This document shows positions 35,558-44,198 of a stretch of 64,000 bases of DNA, one piece after another (within the stretch, counting starts at the first letter, position 1; each line of letters starts with the position of its first letter). The stretch is taken from assembly GCF_014323705.1 (NCBI RefSeq), contig NZ_JABVEC010000024.1:1-64000 (forward strand), in the 5' to 3' direction. A program made the position numbers and the translations under genes. This DNA comes from Actinomadura alba. Its GTDB lineage: Bacteria; Actinomycetota; Actinomycetes; Streptosporangiales; Streptosporangiaceae. The notes below the pieces were generated by a model that saw nothing but the letters and a program-made list of their open reading frames with translations, did not search any database and was not told the origin of the DNA.

Positions 35558-36742
35558 GTGCGGACGGACCGGTTCGGGCAGGCGGCGATCGCCGGGCTCG
35601 GCATGACCGAACTCGGCAAGGTGTACGGGCCGAGCCCGCGCCGGCTCGCGGCCCAGGCGGTCCGCGCCGCCGTGGCGGACGCCGGTCTCACGCTCGACGA
35701 CGTCGACGGCCTGCTGGTGAGCCATGGCATGTCGGGTTCGCCGGGCATCGAGCTGGCAGAGACGCTCGGCCTGCGCGATCTGCGGCTGCTCACGCACATG
35801 AACGCCTTCGGCGCGACCGCCGGGGCGATGGTCTCCTACGCCGCGATGTCGGTGATCAGCGGAGCCGCCGACACCGTCGCGTGCGTGTTCGCCGACGCCC
35901 CGCTGAAGCCCCGGCAGCCGGCCGGTTCGGCCTACGACAGCGCCGCCCGGGAGTACTACGGGTTCACCGGCATGACGGCCGCGCTCGGGTTCCGCAGCGT
36001 CAACGCCTTCTACGCGCTCGCGGCCCAGCGCCACATGGCGCGGTACGGGACCACCGGCGAACAGCTCGGCGCCATCGCCGTCGCCACCAGGCGATGGGCG
36101 GGAATGAACCCCCTCGCCCAGATGCGCGAGCCCATCACCGTCGACGACCACCAGAACTCCCGCTGGGTGGTCGAGCCGCTGCGCCTGCTCGACTGCTGCC
36201 TGGTCTCCAACGGAGCCGTCGCGGTCGTCGTCACGAGCGCCGACCGTGCCCGCGACCTCGCCAGGCCGCCCGTGCACATCTGGGGCTGGGGACAGGGCCA
36301 CCCCGGCCACCGGCTCGAGCGGGGCAGCGAGTTCGGCCTGGTCACCGGCGCGGCGACCTCGGGACCGGTGGCGATGAAGATGGCCGGCGTCACCGCCGAC
36401 GACATCGACGTGTGCGAGCTCTACGACTGCTACACCTACACGGTGCTCGTGTCACTGGAGGACTACGGCTTCTGCGCCAAGGGCGAGGGCGGGCCCTTCG
36501 CCGCGTCCGGTGCGCTCGCCCCCGGCGGGTCCCTGCCGACCAACACCGGCGGCGGGCAGCTTTCGGCCTACTACATGTGGGGCATGACGCCGCTGTCGGA
36601 AGCGGTCGTCCAGGCACGCGGTCACGCCGCGGAGCGGCAGGTCACCAAGAACGACGTGATCCTGGTCAGCGGCAACGGCGGCATCCTCGACCACCACTCC
36701 ACCCTGATCCTCAGTCCGCAACCGAGGGGACACCGGCCATGA
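35558..36742 (+). CDS. Thiolase-like protein of the SCP-x/Ltp2 type, without the nucleophilic Cys
   Basis: The 394-residue protein has the SCP-x thiolase fold: IAGLGMTELGK at the N-terminus, the long loop with EYYGFTGMTAALGFRSVNAF, and the C-terminal motif CELYDCYTYTVLVSLEDYGF where SCP-x thiolases have HDCFT. In the nucleophile loop the sequence is THMNAFGATAGAMV, so Gly85 occupies the position of the catalytic Cys. This is seen in Ltp2-type enzymes, which act as retro-aldolases with a DUF35 partner. The next gene is exactly such a partner. GGAGG lies six bases before the GTG. Substrate unknown; steroid or branched acyl-CoA side chains are possible by analogy. Confidence 0.82.
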   Translation: MRTDRFGQAAIAGLGMTELGKVYGPSPRRLAAQAVRAAVADAGLTLDDVDGLLVSHGMSGSPGIELAETLGLRDLRLLTHMNAFGATAGAMVSYAAMSVISGAADTVACVFADAPLKPRQPAGSAYDSAAREYYGFTGMTAALGFRSVNAFYALAAQRHMARYGTTGEQLGAIAVATRRWAGMNPLAQMREPITVDDHQNSRWVVEPLRLLDCCLVSNGAVAVVVTSADRARDLARPPVHIWGWGQGHPGHRLERGSEFGLVTGAATSGPVAMKMAGVTADDIDVCELYDCYTYTVLVSLEDYGFCAKGEGGPFAASGALAPGGSLPTNTGGGQLSAYYMWGMTPLSEAVVQARGHAAERQVTKNDVILVSGNGGILDHHSTLILSPQPRGHRP

Positions 36743-37185
36743 CCGACACGGGGTTCGGGGTGCTGCGCCGCGACGGCCGCACGGACGCCTTCTTCGACGG
36801 TGCCGCCGCCGACCAGCTGATGATCAAGTGGTGCCCGGCCTGTGACCGCTGGTTCGCGCCCGACGCGAGCGGCTGCACCGACTGCGGCGGCCCAGAGCTC
36901 GTCTGGGCACGGGCGGGCGGCCAGGCGACGCTGGTGAGCTGGGCGGTGTCGCACGCGAGGCCGCGCGACGACGGATCCCCGGCACCGGCACCGGCCATGC
37001 TGGCGCTGGTCGAGCTGGCCGAGGGTCCGTGGCTGCACGCACGGCTGGACGGAGTGGACGCGGGTCTCCTGCGCGAGGGGCTCCCCCTCGCCGCCGCCTT
37101 CGAGCACCCCGGCGAGGGCGAGGCCTATCTCGTCTTCCGCCCCACCACAGGAGAGGAACCGGCCGATGCGCACCGAGGTCTGTGA
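36739..37185 (+). CDS. DUF35 / OB-fold zinc-ribbon acyl-CoA-binding protein
   Basis: The 148-residue protein has a rubredoxin-like zinc ribbon (CPAC at about 32-35 and CTDC at about 47-50) followed by an OB-fold (about 60-140, with VSWAVSHARPRDDGS and LVELAEGPWLHARL). Such proteins bind acyl-CoA and form complexes with thiolase-like partners. Its ATG overlaps the thiolase-like stop by four bases, and its 3' end overlaps the next gene by 20 bases, so the three are one operon. Confidence 0.9.
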   Translation: MTDTGFGVLRRDGRTDAFFDGAAADQLMIKWCPACDRWFAPDASGCTDCGGPELVWARAGGQATLVSWAVSHARPRDDGSPAPAPAMLALVELAEGPWLHARLDGVDAGLLREGLPLAAAFEHPGEGEAYLVFRPTTGEEPADAHRGL

Positions 37186-38317
37186 GAGGTTCGGCGTCGA
37201 ATTCCCGCTGTTCGCCTTCAGTCACTGCCGCGACGTGGTCGCCGCGGTGACCAACGCCGGCGGCTTCGGCGTGCTCGGGGCCGTGGCCTACACCCCGGAG
37301 CGCCTCGAAGAGGAACTGCGCTGGATCGACGATCATGTCGGCGGCCTGCCGTACGGAGTGGACGTCCTGGTGCCGGGCCGGATCGACGAGTCGGCCGAGC
37401 GGGCCGGGCGCGGCGAGGGCGATCTCGGCTCCGTTCTCGGCGCCATCCCGGCCGAGCACTGGAGCTTCGTCGCGTCGCTGTTCGAGAAGTACGGCGTTCC
37501 CGCGCCCGACCTGGACCGGCGGCGCAACGCCGCCGCGGCCGCGGGGGGTGCCCGTCAGGTCACCCGGCAGGGCGCGGCCGAACTGATCGACGTTTCGCTG
37601 TCCCACCCGATCCGGCTCATCGCGAGCGCGCTCGGACCACCCCCTCCGCTCATGGTCGAGCGGGCGCGGGAGGCCGGTGTGGCGGTCGCGGCACTGGTCG
37701 GCACCGTCGAGCACGCCCGACGCCAGGTGGCGGCCGGGGTCGACCTCGTCGTCGCACAGGGCGGCGAGGCGGGCGGCCATACCGGTGAGATCGCCACGAT
37801 GGTGCTCGTGCCCGAGGTGGTGGACGCCGTCGCACCCGTGCCAGTGCTCGCCGCGGGCGGCATCGCCACGGGCCGCCAGATGGCCGCCGCCATGGCGCTG
37901 GGCGCCTCCGGTGTGTGGTGCGGCTCGGTGTGGCTCACCACCGAGGAGGCGGAGACGGCCCCCGCGGTCAAGGCCAAGATGCTCGCGGCGACATCGCGCG
38001 ACACCGTACGGTCCCGGTCCCGCACCGGAAAGCCCGCACGTCAGCTCGTGTCCGCGTGGACCGAGGAGTGGGAGGGCCCGGGGAGCCCCGGGGCGCTGCC
38101 GATGCCGCTGCAGATGATCGTGGCCGAGGGCGCGATGCGGCACATCGACAAGGTCGCCGAGAGCGGCAACGAGGGCGCCAGGCGGCTCGCGAACTACTTC
38201 GTCGGCCAGTGCGTCGGGCTCATGAACACCGTGAAGCCGGCCCGGCAGGTCGTCTACGACATGATCGAGGAGTTCGCGGACGCGATCGAGCGGCTGAACA
38301 AGATCACCGAGGGCTGA
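37166..38317 (+). CDS. NPD/nitronate monooxygenase-family flavoprotein
   Basis: The 383-residue protein is a TIM-barrel FMN enzyme. The flavin and substrate segments include FAFSHCRDVVAAVTNAGGFG near the start, VAQGGEAGGHTGEI with the catalytic His, and VPVLAAGGIATGRQMAAAMALGA. Members are called 2-nitropropane dioxygenase or nitronate monooxygenase, but many act as enoyl reductases or on unknown substrates. In this operon a role in acyl-CoA or side-chain oxidation is more likely than nitronate detoxification; that is inference. Confidence 0.85.
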   Translation: MRTEVCERFGVEFPLFAFSHCRDVVAAVTNAGGFGVLGAVAYTPERLEEELRWIDDHVGGLPYGVDVLVPGRIDESAERAGRGEGDLGSVLGAIPAEHWSFVASLFEKYGVPAPDLDRRRNAAAAAGGARQVTRQGAAELIDVSLSHPIRLIASALGPPPPLMVERAREAGVAVAALVGTVEHARRQVAAGVDLVVAQGGEAGGHTGEIATMVLVPEVVDAVAPVPVLAAGGIATGRQMAAAMALGASGVWCGSVWLTTEEAETAPAVKAKMLAATSRDTVRSRSRTGKPARQLVSAWTEEWEGPGSPGALPMPLQMIVAEGAMRHIDKVAESGNEGARRLANYFVGQCVGLMNTVKPARQVVYDMIEEFADAIERLNKITEG

Positions 38318-38337
38318 GCCGCGGTCTCGCGGTACCG

Positions 38338-39393
38338 TCAGTGGTACTGGTTGAGCGGACGGCCGGGACCGGCACCGACCTGCCGCGTGACCAGCTCGGC
38401 CAGCCTGCGGTAGCCGGCGGCGGTCGGATGGAAGCTGTGCGCCTTGGCGCGCAACTCCATCAGGTCGACATCGAGCCCGTGCACGTAGGGGTCGGCGCTG
38501 CCCACCTCGTGCCCGGCGAACCCGCTGTAGGCGTCCACGAACTCGACGCTGCCCCTGCCCCGCTCGGCGACGATCCGCTCGTCGGCGTCACGGGCCGTCT
38601 GCCGGATGACCTCGTTGAGCTCGCGCGCCCTGGCGTTGAGCCACCGTTGGTCGCCGATGCCGATGTTGTCGAGCCCCTCCCCCCTTATCTCGGAGAACAG
38701 CCGCGGGTAGCCCAGCACGACCACGCGCGCCGACGGTCCACGGGACGTCACCTCGTCGAGCACCCGCGCGAGCGACAGCCGCAACCCGGCCATCCGCGTG
38801 GCGATCTCGCCGCCCTGGGCCTGGCAGTCCCCGGTCCACGGCAGCCTGATCACACATCGGGCGAGGACCCGGGAGAACCCCACGTCGTTGCCGCCGATGC
38901 TGATGGTCACCAGGCTGGTCCCCGCCCCGACGCGTTCCACCTGCGGCGGCTCACCGAACCGTCTCTTCAGGACACTCGACGCGGTCGCCCCCGAGCAGGC
39001 CCAGAACGCCGCTCCCCGCGCGAACTTGAAGGCCCGCGTGACCACGTGGACGTAGGACTGCGACGTCCGGTGACAGCGGTTCACCACCGCCCGGTCGGCG
39101 GCGAGGACGTACGCGCCCTCACCGGAGGAGTAGGAGTCGCCGAGCGCGACGTAGCCGCCATGCGTCGCGGCCTCGAGCGGCGTCAGCGGCGTGCGTCGTG
39201 CCGAGTCCGGCTCGTCCCTGGGTGGGGGCACCGTTCCGGCGCACCCGCTTCCGAACACGGCGCAGCGTACGGCGGGCAGGGAGACCAGCGGGACAACGGT
39301 CGCGACGAGCAGCGCGACGATCACGACCAGGGCCCCGCCGCGCGGGCCGAGCCGCTCCCGGATCGAGCCCAGCCACGCCCCCGGCCCTGTCAT
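38338..39393 (-). CDS. Secreted or membrane-anchored SGNH/GDSL hydrolase
   Basis: The 351-residue protein has an N-terminal hydrophobic helix (about residues 20-44) after a basic stretch, then a proline-rich spacer and an SGNH domain: block I GDSYSSGEG with the nucleophile Ser, block III ISIGGNDVGF, and block V SFHPTAAGY with the catalytic His. It resembles streptomycete extracellular esterases/lipases. GGGGAGGG precedes the ATG. A perfect 16-bp palindrome lies 25 bp upstream, suggesting regulation by a TetR-type repressor not encoded here. Confidence 0.9.
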   Translation of the reverse strand: MTGPGAWLGSIRERLGPRGGALVVIVALLVATVVPLVSLPAVRCAVFGSGCAGTVPPPRDEPDSARRTPLTPLEAATHGGYVALGDSYSSGEGAYVLAADRAVVNRCHRTSQSYVHVVTRAFKFARGAAFWACSGATASSVLKRRFGEPPQVERVGAGTSLVTISIGGNDVGFSRVLARCVIRLPWTGDCQAQGGEIATRMAGLRLSLARVLDEVTSRGPSARVVVLGYPRLFSEIRGEGLDNIGIGDQRWLNARARELNEVIRQTARDADERIVAERGRGSVEFVDAYSGFAGHEVGSADPYVHGLDVDLMELRAKAHSFHPTAAGYRRLAELVTRQVGAGPGRPLNQYH

Positions 39394-39417
39394 CGCCGCC
39401 CTCCCCGCTCTCCGCTT

Positions 39418-39433
39418 TGACAGACGTCTGTCA
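39418..39433. promoter_or_regulatory. 16-bp perfect palindrome, likely TetR-type operator
   Basis: TGACAGACGTCTGTCA is a perfect palindrome 25 bp upstream of the SGNH hydrolase ATG. The form is typical of TetR-family operators in actinobacteria, where it often overlaps a TTGACA-like -35. The regulator is not in the window. Confidence 0.6.
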
Positions 39434-39498
39434 GCGGGCCGGGGTTCCCGCCGCGCACCGGACCCGGCGAACGCGGGACGCGGCGGCGGCGGCGGCGG

Positions 39499-40797
39499 TC
39501 AGACGTTCGCCGCCGGGGGCGCGTCGCGCAGGGCCGCGGCGGAGTAACCGGCCACGTCCTTGTACCTCTGCGTGATCCGGGCGAGCTCGTCCGCGCTGAT
39601 CACGTCGTCGATCGACTCGAACGGCCGGTCTCCGGTCCGCTCCCACACCTCGCGCAGGATGACGTCGGGCGGCGTGCTGCGGTTGGTGAGCACGACCCTG
39701 GTGGTCGCCGGCCGGCGCTCATCCTCGTACGCCTGGAGCGCGGCGACCGCGTCCGGCGCATCCGAGAGGCGCCGGCGGAGCGCCCGCGCGTCGAGGATCG
39801 CCTGCCCGGCGCCGTTGGAGCCGCGCGGCACCATCGGGTGGGCGGCGTCGCCCAGCAGCGTCACCCGGCCGAAGGTCCAGCGGTCCAGGGGATCCTGGTC
39901 GACCATCGGATACTCGAGCACCGCCTCGGAGCCGCGCATCATCGCGGGCACGTCCAGCCAGTCGAAGTGCCAGTCCTCGAACGCCCCGATGAAGTCCTCC
40001 AGGCGGCCCCTGCGGTTCCAGTCCCGCTGCTGGTGGACCGGCGTCCTGATCTCCGCCACCCAGTTGAGCAGCTGGTCGCCGGAGCCGTCGGCGAAGTCGC
40101 GGATGGGGTACGCCACGAGCTTGCCCCGGTCGAGCCAGCCGGCCCGCACCATGCTCGCGCCGGTGAGGAACGGCCGGCCCCGGGTGACACCGCGCCACAT
40201 GTTGATGCCGGAGTAACGCGGCTCTCCCTCACCGGGGTGCAGCTGCTTGCGGACCACCGAGTGGATCCCGTCACAGCCGATCACCACCCGGGCGCGGACG
40301 GGCGGCAGGACGGCGTCGGTGACGGAGGAGCGGAAGTGGGCGGTCGCGGACGTCTCGTCCTGCTCGACCCGGACGCATCGGCGTCCCAACAGCACCGCGT
40401 CGTCGCCGAGCCGGGCTCGCACCGCCCGCAGGAGGACGGCGTGCAGGTCTCCGCGGTGGATGGAGTACTGCGGGTGGTCGTAACCGGCGTACCGCCCCGC
40501 GGGTTCGCGGTAGATGAGCTGGCCGAACCGGTTGTAGAAGGCCGACTCCGCCGTGGTGACGCCGACCGCGCCGAGCTTGTCGCCGAGGCCCAGCTGGTGC
40601 AGGATCCGGGAGGCGTGCGGCAGCAGGTTGATGCCGACCCCGACCGCTCCCGCCTCGGGGACGGCCTCGTAGACGCGGCAGCCGATCCCGGCGTCGTGCA
40701 GTTCGAGCGCGAGCACCAGTCCGGCGATGCCGGCGCCGACGATCAGGACGTCGTCCTCGATCGAGGCGGTCCTGGAATCGGTCCGGTGTCGTGGCAT
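39499..40797 (-). CDS. PhzS-like FAD-dependent aromatic monooxygenase (group A)
   Basis: The 432-residue protein has the FAD dinucleotide-binding motif VLIVGAGIAGLVLALELHDAG (start of the protein, about 16-36), the DG motif RVVIGCDGIHSVVRKQLHP, and GRVTLLGDAAHPMVPRGSNGAGQ for the flavin ribityl/pyrophosphate. It resembles PhzS of Pseudomonas over its length (GVGINLLPHA; YSIHRGDLHAVLL; GINMWRGVT). It would hydroxylate an aromatic ring with NAD(P)H and O2; the substrate is unknown and no phenazine genes are nearby. It is divergent from an iclR gene that probably controls it. Confidence 0.9.
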   Translation of the reverse strand: MPRHRTDSRTASIEDDVLIVGAGIAGLVLALELHDAGIGCRVYEAVPEAGAVGVGINLLPHASRILHQLGLGDKLGAVGVTTAESAFYNRFGQLIYREPAGRYAGYDHPQYSIHRGDLHAVLLRAVRARLGDDAVLLGRRCVRVEQDETSATAHFRSSVTDAVLPPVRARVVIGCDGIHSVVRKQLHPGEGEPRYSGINMWRGVTRGRPFLTGASMVRAGWLDRGKLVAYPIRDFADGSGDQLLNWVAEIRTPVHQQRDWNRRGRLEDFIGAFEDWHFDWLDVPAMMRGSEAVLEYPMVDQDPLDRWTFGRVTLLGDAAHPMVPRGSNGAGQAILDARALRRRLSDAPDAVAALQAYEDERRPATTRVVLTNRSTPPDVILREVWERTGDRPFESIDDVISADELARITQRYKDVAGYSAAALRDAPPAANV

Positions 40798-40940
40798 GGA
40801 TGCTCCTCGGCTGTGCGATGGCCGCCACCGGGCGGCGAGGCGGCCGGATGACCCGCCCCGACGACCGGCCGGACGCCGGTCGGGGCCGTCGTGCTCATCG
40901 TCCCACGCGTTGCGGGATGCGGGATGATCTCAGCTTGGCT

Positions 40941-40955
40941 TTCTGTTATACAGAA
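40941..40955. promoter_or_regulatory. Inverted repeat TTCTGT-TAT-ACAGAA in the iclR/monooxygenase promoter region
   Basis: Perfect six-base arms around TAT end four bases before the IclR start codon. The size and form match IclR-family operators. The position implies autoregulation and joint control of the divergent monooxygenase gene. Confidence 0.6.
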
Positions 40956-40958
40956 CAC

Positions 40959-41717
40959 ATGACGGACCCGCTGCCTCCCTACGCGATCGGCTCGGTCGAC
41001 AAGGCGATGCTCGTGCTGCTGCTGATCCGCGAGCGTGGCGAGGTGCGGGTGACCGACGTCAGCGACGAGCTCGGCGTGGCGCGCTCGACGGCGCATCGCC
41101 TGCTGCTCACGCTGGCGCACCGCGGGTTCGTGGCCCAGGACCGCGTCTCCCGCGCCTACCGGGCCGGCCGGGTCGTCGTGGAGATCGGGCTGTCGGCGGT
41201 CGGCGGGCTGGACGTACGGCGCAAGGCCAGGCGGCACATGGAGCGGCTCGCGGCCGAACTGCGCGAGACGGTGAACCTGATCGTGCTCGAGGGCACCGGC
41301 AGCCGCTTCATCGACGGGGTGGAGGGCGACCGGCCGCTGCGCGTCACCTCGCGCACCGGCACCCTGCTGCCCGCGCACAGCACCTCGGGCGGCAAGGCCC
41401 TGCTCGCCGAACTGCCGGACGACGAGGTGCTCGCGCTCTTCGCGGACGGGCTGACCCGCGTCACCGACCACACCATCACCGACGTCGACGCGCTGCGCGA
41501 CGAGCTACGCCGCGTTCGCGACCTCGGCTACGCGGTGAACCACGAGGAGAGCGCCGCCGGACTCGACGCGGTAGCGGTCTGCGTACGAGACCATCTGGAC
41601 CGCGCGCTCGCCGCGCTGGCGGTCAGCTTGCCGCACCAGCGGATGACTGAGGAGAACCTGCACACGATGCTTCCGCCGCTGCGCGCGACGGCGGAGGCCA
41701 TCAGCCAGGATCTCTGA
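40959..41717 (+). CDS. IclR-family transcriptional regulator
   Basis: The 252-residue protein has an N-terminal winged helix (about 8-65, GSVDKAMLVLLLI then VARSTAHRLLLTLAHRGFV) and the C-terminal IclR effector domain (about 80-250, with PAHSTSGGKALLAELPDDEV and YAVNHEESAAGLDAVAVCV). ATG 40959 places the N-terminus as in the family. The divergent PhzS-like gene is the probable target, with an aromatic or small organic acid as effector; both are inference. Confidence 0.93.
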   Translation: MTDPLPPYAIGSVDKAMLVLLLIRERGEVRVTDVSDELGVARSTAHRLLLTLAHRGFVAQDRVSRAYRAGRVVVEIGLSAVGGLDVRRKARRHMERLAAELRETVNLIVLEGTGSRFIDGVEGDRPLRVTSRTGTLLPAHSTSGGKALLAELPDDEVLALFADGLTRVTDHTITDVDALRDELRRVRDLGYAVNHEESAAGLDAVAVCVRDHLDRALAALAVSLPHQRMTEENLHTMLPPLRATAEAISQDL

Positions 41718-41832
41718 CCGCGCCCCCGGGACGCAGGTCGGACCGGGGTGTGGTCGTCGCCCTTCCCGGAGTCTCAGCCATAGAAGACGTCCACCGCCGG
41801 AGCCGGTTCCCGCCGGACCTGGCCTCGCGGGG

Positions 41833-42435
41833 TCACGGACGCCTATCCCCGGGCCGCCACTCCCCTTGCGTCACGAGCTGCCGCGGACTGACCGCGAACG
41901 GGTAAGGCTGCTCGGTGCGGAAGACCTCGTCGTCCACGACATGGGCGACCTGCACGTAGCGACCGTCGCGAAGGTCGTACGCGGTGATGCTCGGATGGTC
42001 CGGATCCGGCACGACGATCCAGTACGACTCGATGCCGAACTCCTCGTACTCGGCCTTCTTGACGTTCCGGTCCCGCAGCGCGGTGCCGGGAGAGGCGACC
42101 TCCACCGCGAGCACAGCGGGGCGGACCTGGTACTTCGACTCGAACTCGTCCTGCCGGATCACGGTGGTGTCCGGAATCCGGTGCCGGGTGGGATCTCCGT
42201 GGAGATTCACGCCCTGGCCTCCCATGAGCTTGAACTTCGCCGGACGGCAAAGCTCCAGAAGGAACTCCAGCCGGTGAAGCGCGTCCTCGTGCTCGCCGCC
42301 GGGTGCCGGGCTCACCTCAAGCACCCCGTACATCAACTCGTAACGGTTGCCATCGTCGGGCAACAGTTCGAGATCGTCGACGGTGAGCGGCCGATCGTCC
42401 GGCAACTGAACGTCGTTGATGTGCATGACACTCAT
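41833..42435 (-). CDS. Uma2-family (DUF820) putative PD-(D/E)xK endonuclease
   Basis: The 200-residue protein matches the Uma2/DUF820 family: RPLTVDDLELLPDDGNRYEL at the start, IPDTTVIRQDEF (catalytic Asp), AVEVASPGTALRDRNVKK with the E-x-S and Lys, and YEEFGIESYWIVVPD. The family has a restriction-endonuclease fold; its biological role is unproven and it is greatly expanded in actinobacteria and cyanobacteria. GGAGG precedes ATG 42435, so the upstream open part is excluded. Confidence 0.88.
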   Translation of the reverse strand: MSVMHINDVQLPDDRPLTVDDLELLPDDGNRYELMYGVLEVSPAPGGEHEDALHRLEFLLELCRPAKFKLMGGQGVNLHGDPTRHRIPDTTVIRQDEFESKYQVRPAVLAVEVASPGTALRDRNVKKAEYEEFGIESYWIVVPDPDHPSITAYDLRDGRYVQVAHVVDDEVFRTEQPYPFAVSPRQLVTQGEWRPGDRRP

Positions 42436-42525
42436 GGTGCCTCCTCGTCTCCATGCTCGCCAGGCTGGCATTCTCACAGAGTGTTGTGGGTCGGTCACAA
42501 CAATTGTGGATAACTCCGCCGGCGG

Positions 42526-42933
42526 TCATGGAATCACCGGGATCGGCCCGGGAAAGCGCATCCAGACGGTGGTCCGACCGCCCTCCGGCCGGACGCCCCA
42601 GCCCAAGGCCAGCGCGTTGATGATCCGCATACCCCGGCCGCTCACCCCCATCAGGTCGTCCCGGAGACGGGGAAGGGCCCCTCCTGCGCCGTCGTCGGTG
42701 ACCTCGGCTATCACCATGTCGTCCGCGGCGACGAACACGACGGTGATCTTGCCGCCCCGCCCCGAGGCGGTGTGCACCACGCCGTTGGTGAACGCCTCGC
42801 TCACACACATCTGGACGTCCCCGAGCGAAGGGTGTCCGGCTCCAAGCACGTCGCGGGTGAAACTCCGGGCGTGCGCCACCGAACGACCCAGGCCCGGCAG
42901 TGTGATCGCACCGATGACGACCGTCTCGCTCAT
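42526..42933 (-). CDS. HATPase-type ATP-binding protein (anti-sigma/RsbW-like)
   Basis: The 135-residue protein is a stand-alone GHKL ATPase domain: N box SEAFTNGVVHT, D/G1 box VTDDGAGG and G2 box GRGMRIIN. Actinobacteria carry dozens of these as serine kinases or anti-sigma-like regulators. It is co-translated with the small protein gene upstream (four-base overlap) and divergent from an XRE/DUF397 pair, a recurrent genomic combination. Confidence 0.88.
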   Translation of the reverse strand: MSETVVIGAITLPGLGRSVAHARSFTRDVLGAGHPSLGDVQMCVSEAFTNGVVHTASGRGGKITVVFVAADDMVIAEVTDDGAGGALPRLRDDLMGVSGRGMRIINALALGWGVRPEGGRTTVWMRFPGPIPVIP

Positions 42934-43187
42934 CTGGCCGCCCCCATCGCGATGCGCCGAGCGGCCACCCGGAGATCTCCGCCGTCGAACACGGTGCCCC
43001 GCCAGAGCAGGAGCCACCTGCCCGTGTGCGGCAGAGCGACGATCGCGTCCTTGCGCCCGTCATTTCGGGGCACGTACAGCACGGGTTCCGCACGGCCGAG
43101 GAGCACCAGCCACGAGTTCACCGGGATCGCGTGCAGTTCCCACGCCAGACGGACGAGTAGTGCGTAGCGTGCCTCGCTCGGCGTCAT
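42930..43187 (-). CDS. Small conserved protein coupled to the ATPase
   Basis: The 85-residue product begins MTPSEARYALLVRLAWELHA and contains RAEPVLYVPRNDGRKDAIVAL and GRWLLLWRG (read as separate motifs). It has no membrane segment or known catalytic motif. Its stop overlaps the ATPase start by four bases. The pairing with an ATPase next to XRE/DUF397 genes is seen often in streptomycetes and relatives; function unknown. Confidence 0.72.
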   Translation of the reverse strand: MTPSEARYALLVRLAWELHAIPVNSWLVLLGRAEPVLYVPRNDGRKDAIVALPHTGRWLLLWRGTVFDGGDLRVAARRIAMGAAR

Positions 43188-43249
43188 CACCGTTCCTTGT
43201 CCTCGATGCCGCCTGCCACGATGGTCGCGCACGGTAGCGAAGACAACAC

Positions 43250-43277
43250 TTTTCGACCGCCTCGGGACGATCGAAAA
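43250..43277. promoter_or_regulatory. Inverted repeat between ATPase operon and XRE gene
   Basis: TTTTCGA (43250-43256) and TCGAAAA (43271-43277) are perfect complements 14 bp apart in an A+T-rich divergent promoter region. A candidate operator for the XRE regulator encoded at 43341. Confidence 0.4.
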
Positions 43278-43340
43278 TTGAAGATTGAGAGCGACGCGCT
43301 TTCACGCCCGGCCGACAACGGAGCGTGACACGCTGACCAC

Positions 43341-44198
43341 ATGCCGGAAGAACCCCCGTCCTCCGCGCGCCTCCGCCGGATCGGCCGCACGCTGCGCGAG
43401 CTGCGCGAGGCCAAGAGAATGACGCTCAAGGCGGCCGGCCACCGCGTCGAACGCTCCTCCGGCTCGCTGAGCCTGATCGAGAACGGCCTCCAGCCGCTCC
43501 GCCTGCGCGACCTGAAACACATCCTCGACGTGTACGGCGCCCCCGACGGCACCCTCCGCGTGGGCCTGATGGAACTGGCCCGCCAAGCCCGCCAGACCGG
43601 CTGGTGGACAGACTTCAAAGACGTCCTCTCGCCCTCCGGACTCGACTACGCCTCACTGGAGTACGACGCCACGCTGCTCGACGCCATCGAGACACAGTTC
43701 ATCCCCGGGCTGCTACAGACCGAGGCCTACACACGCGCCGTCATGGAGTCGAGTCTGGTGGAGCGCCAGATCGGCAAGGCAGATCAGCTTGTCGCGTTCC
43801 GGATGGCCAGACAGCAGATCCTGCGCCGACCAGACCCGCCACAGCTGCGGACGATCCTCGACGAGGCCACGCTGCGCCGAGTCAGGGGTGGCCGTGAGGT
43901 GATGCGCGCCCAGCTACACCAACTGCTCAACGAGTCTCAACGAGACCACATCACCCTGCAGGTCCTTCCGTTCTCCTGCATGGCCGATCCGGGCATCAAC
44001 GGAGCGTCCACGATGTTGGAGATCGGGCGGCCGTCCATCCTCAGCGCAGTGCTGGTCGACCATCTGACTGGCCGGTTGACCTTGGAGGATGAAGCAGATC
44101 TCGTCCGCTACCGCGAGACATTCGAGCGGGCCTGTGCCGTGGCACTGTCGGAAACCGATTCCCGGACCTTGATCCAGCGCATAATCTCAGAGCTATGA
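43341..44198 (+). CDS. XRE-family regulator with DUF5753 domain
   Basis: The 285-residue protein has an N-terminal HTH_XRE domain (about 10-70, LRELREAKRMTLKAAGHRVE then SSGSLSLIENG) and a DUF5753 domain (about 90-275, with QFIPGLLQTEAYTRAVM and RRPDPPQLRTILDEATLRR). This type, including Scr1-like regulators, almost always precedes a DUF397 gene, as here with a four-base overlap. They affect development and antibiotic production in streptomycetes, probably acting with the small partner. Confidence 0.93.
   Translation: MPEEPPSSARLRRIGRTLRELREAKRMTLKAAGHRVERSSGSLSLIENGLQPLRLRDLKHILDVYGAPDGTLRVGLMELARQARQTGWWTDFKDVLSPSGLDYASLEYDATLLDAIETQFIPGLLQTEAYTRAVMESSLVERQIGKADQLVAFRMARQQILRRPDPPQLRTILDEATLRRVRGGREVMRAQLHQLLNESQRDHITLQVLPFSCMADPGINGASTMLEIGRPSILSAVLVDHLTGRLTLEDEADLVRYRETFERACAVALSETDSRTLIQRIISEL

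Noticed and set aside
42480..42515. Short inverted repeats GTTGTG/CACAAC and CACAA/TTGTG downstream of the ATPase gene
   Set aside because: Arms of five to six bases in a short A+T-rich spacer are close to chance and have no clear target.
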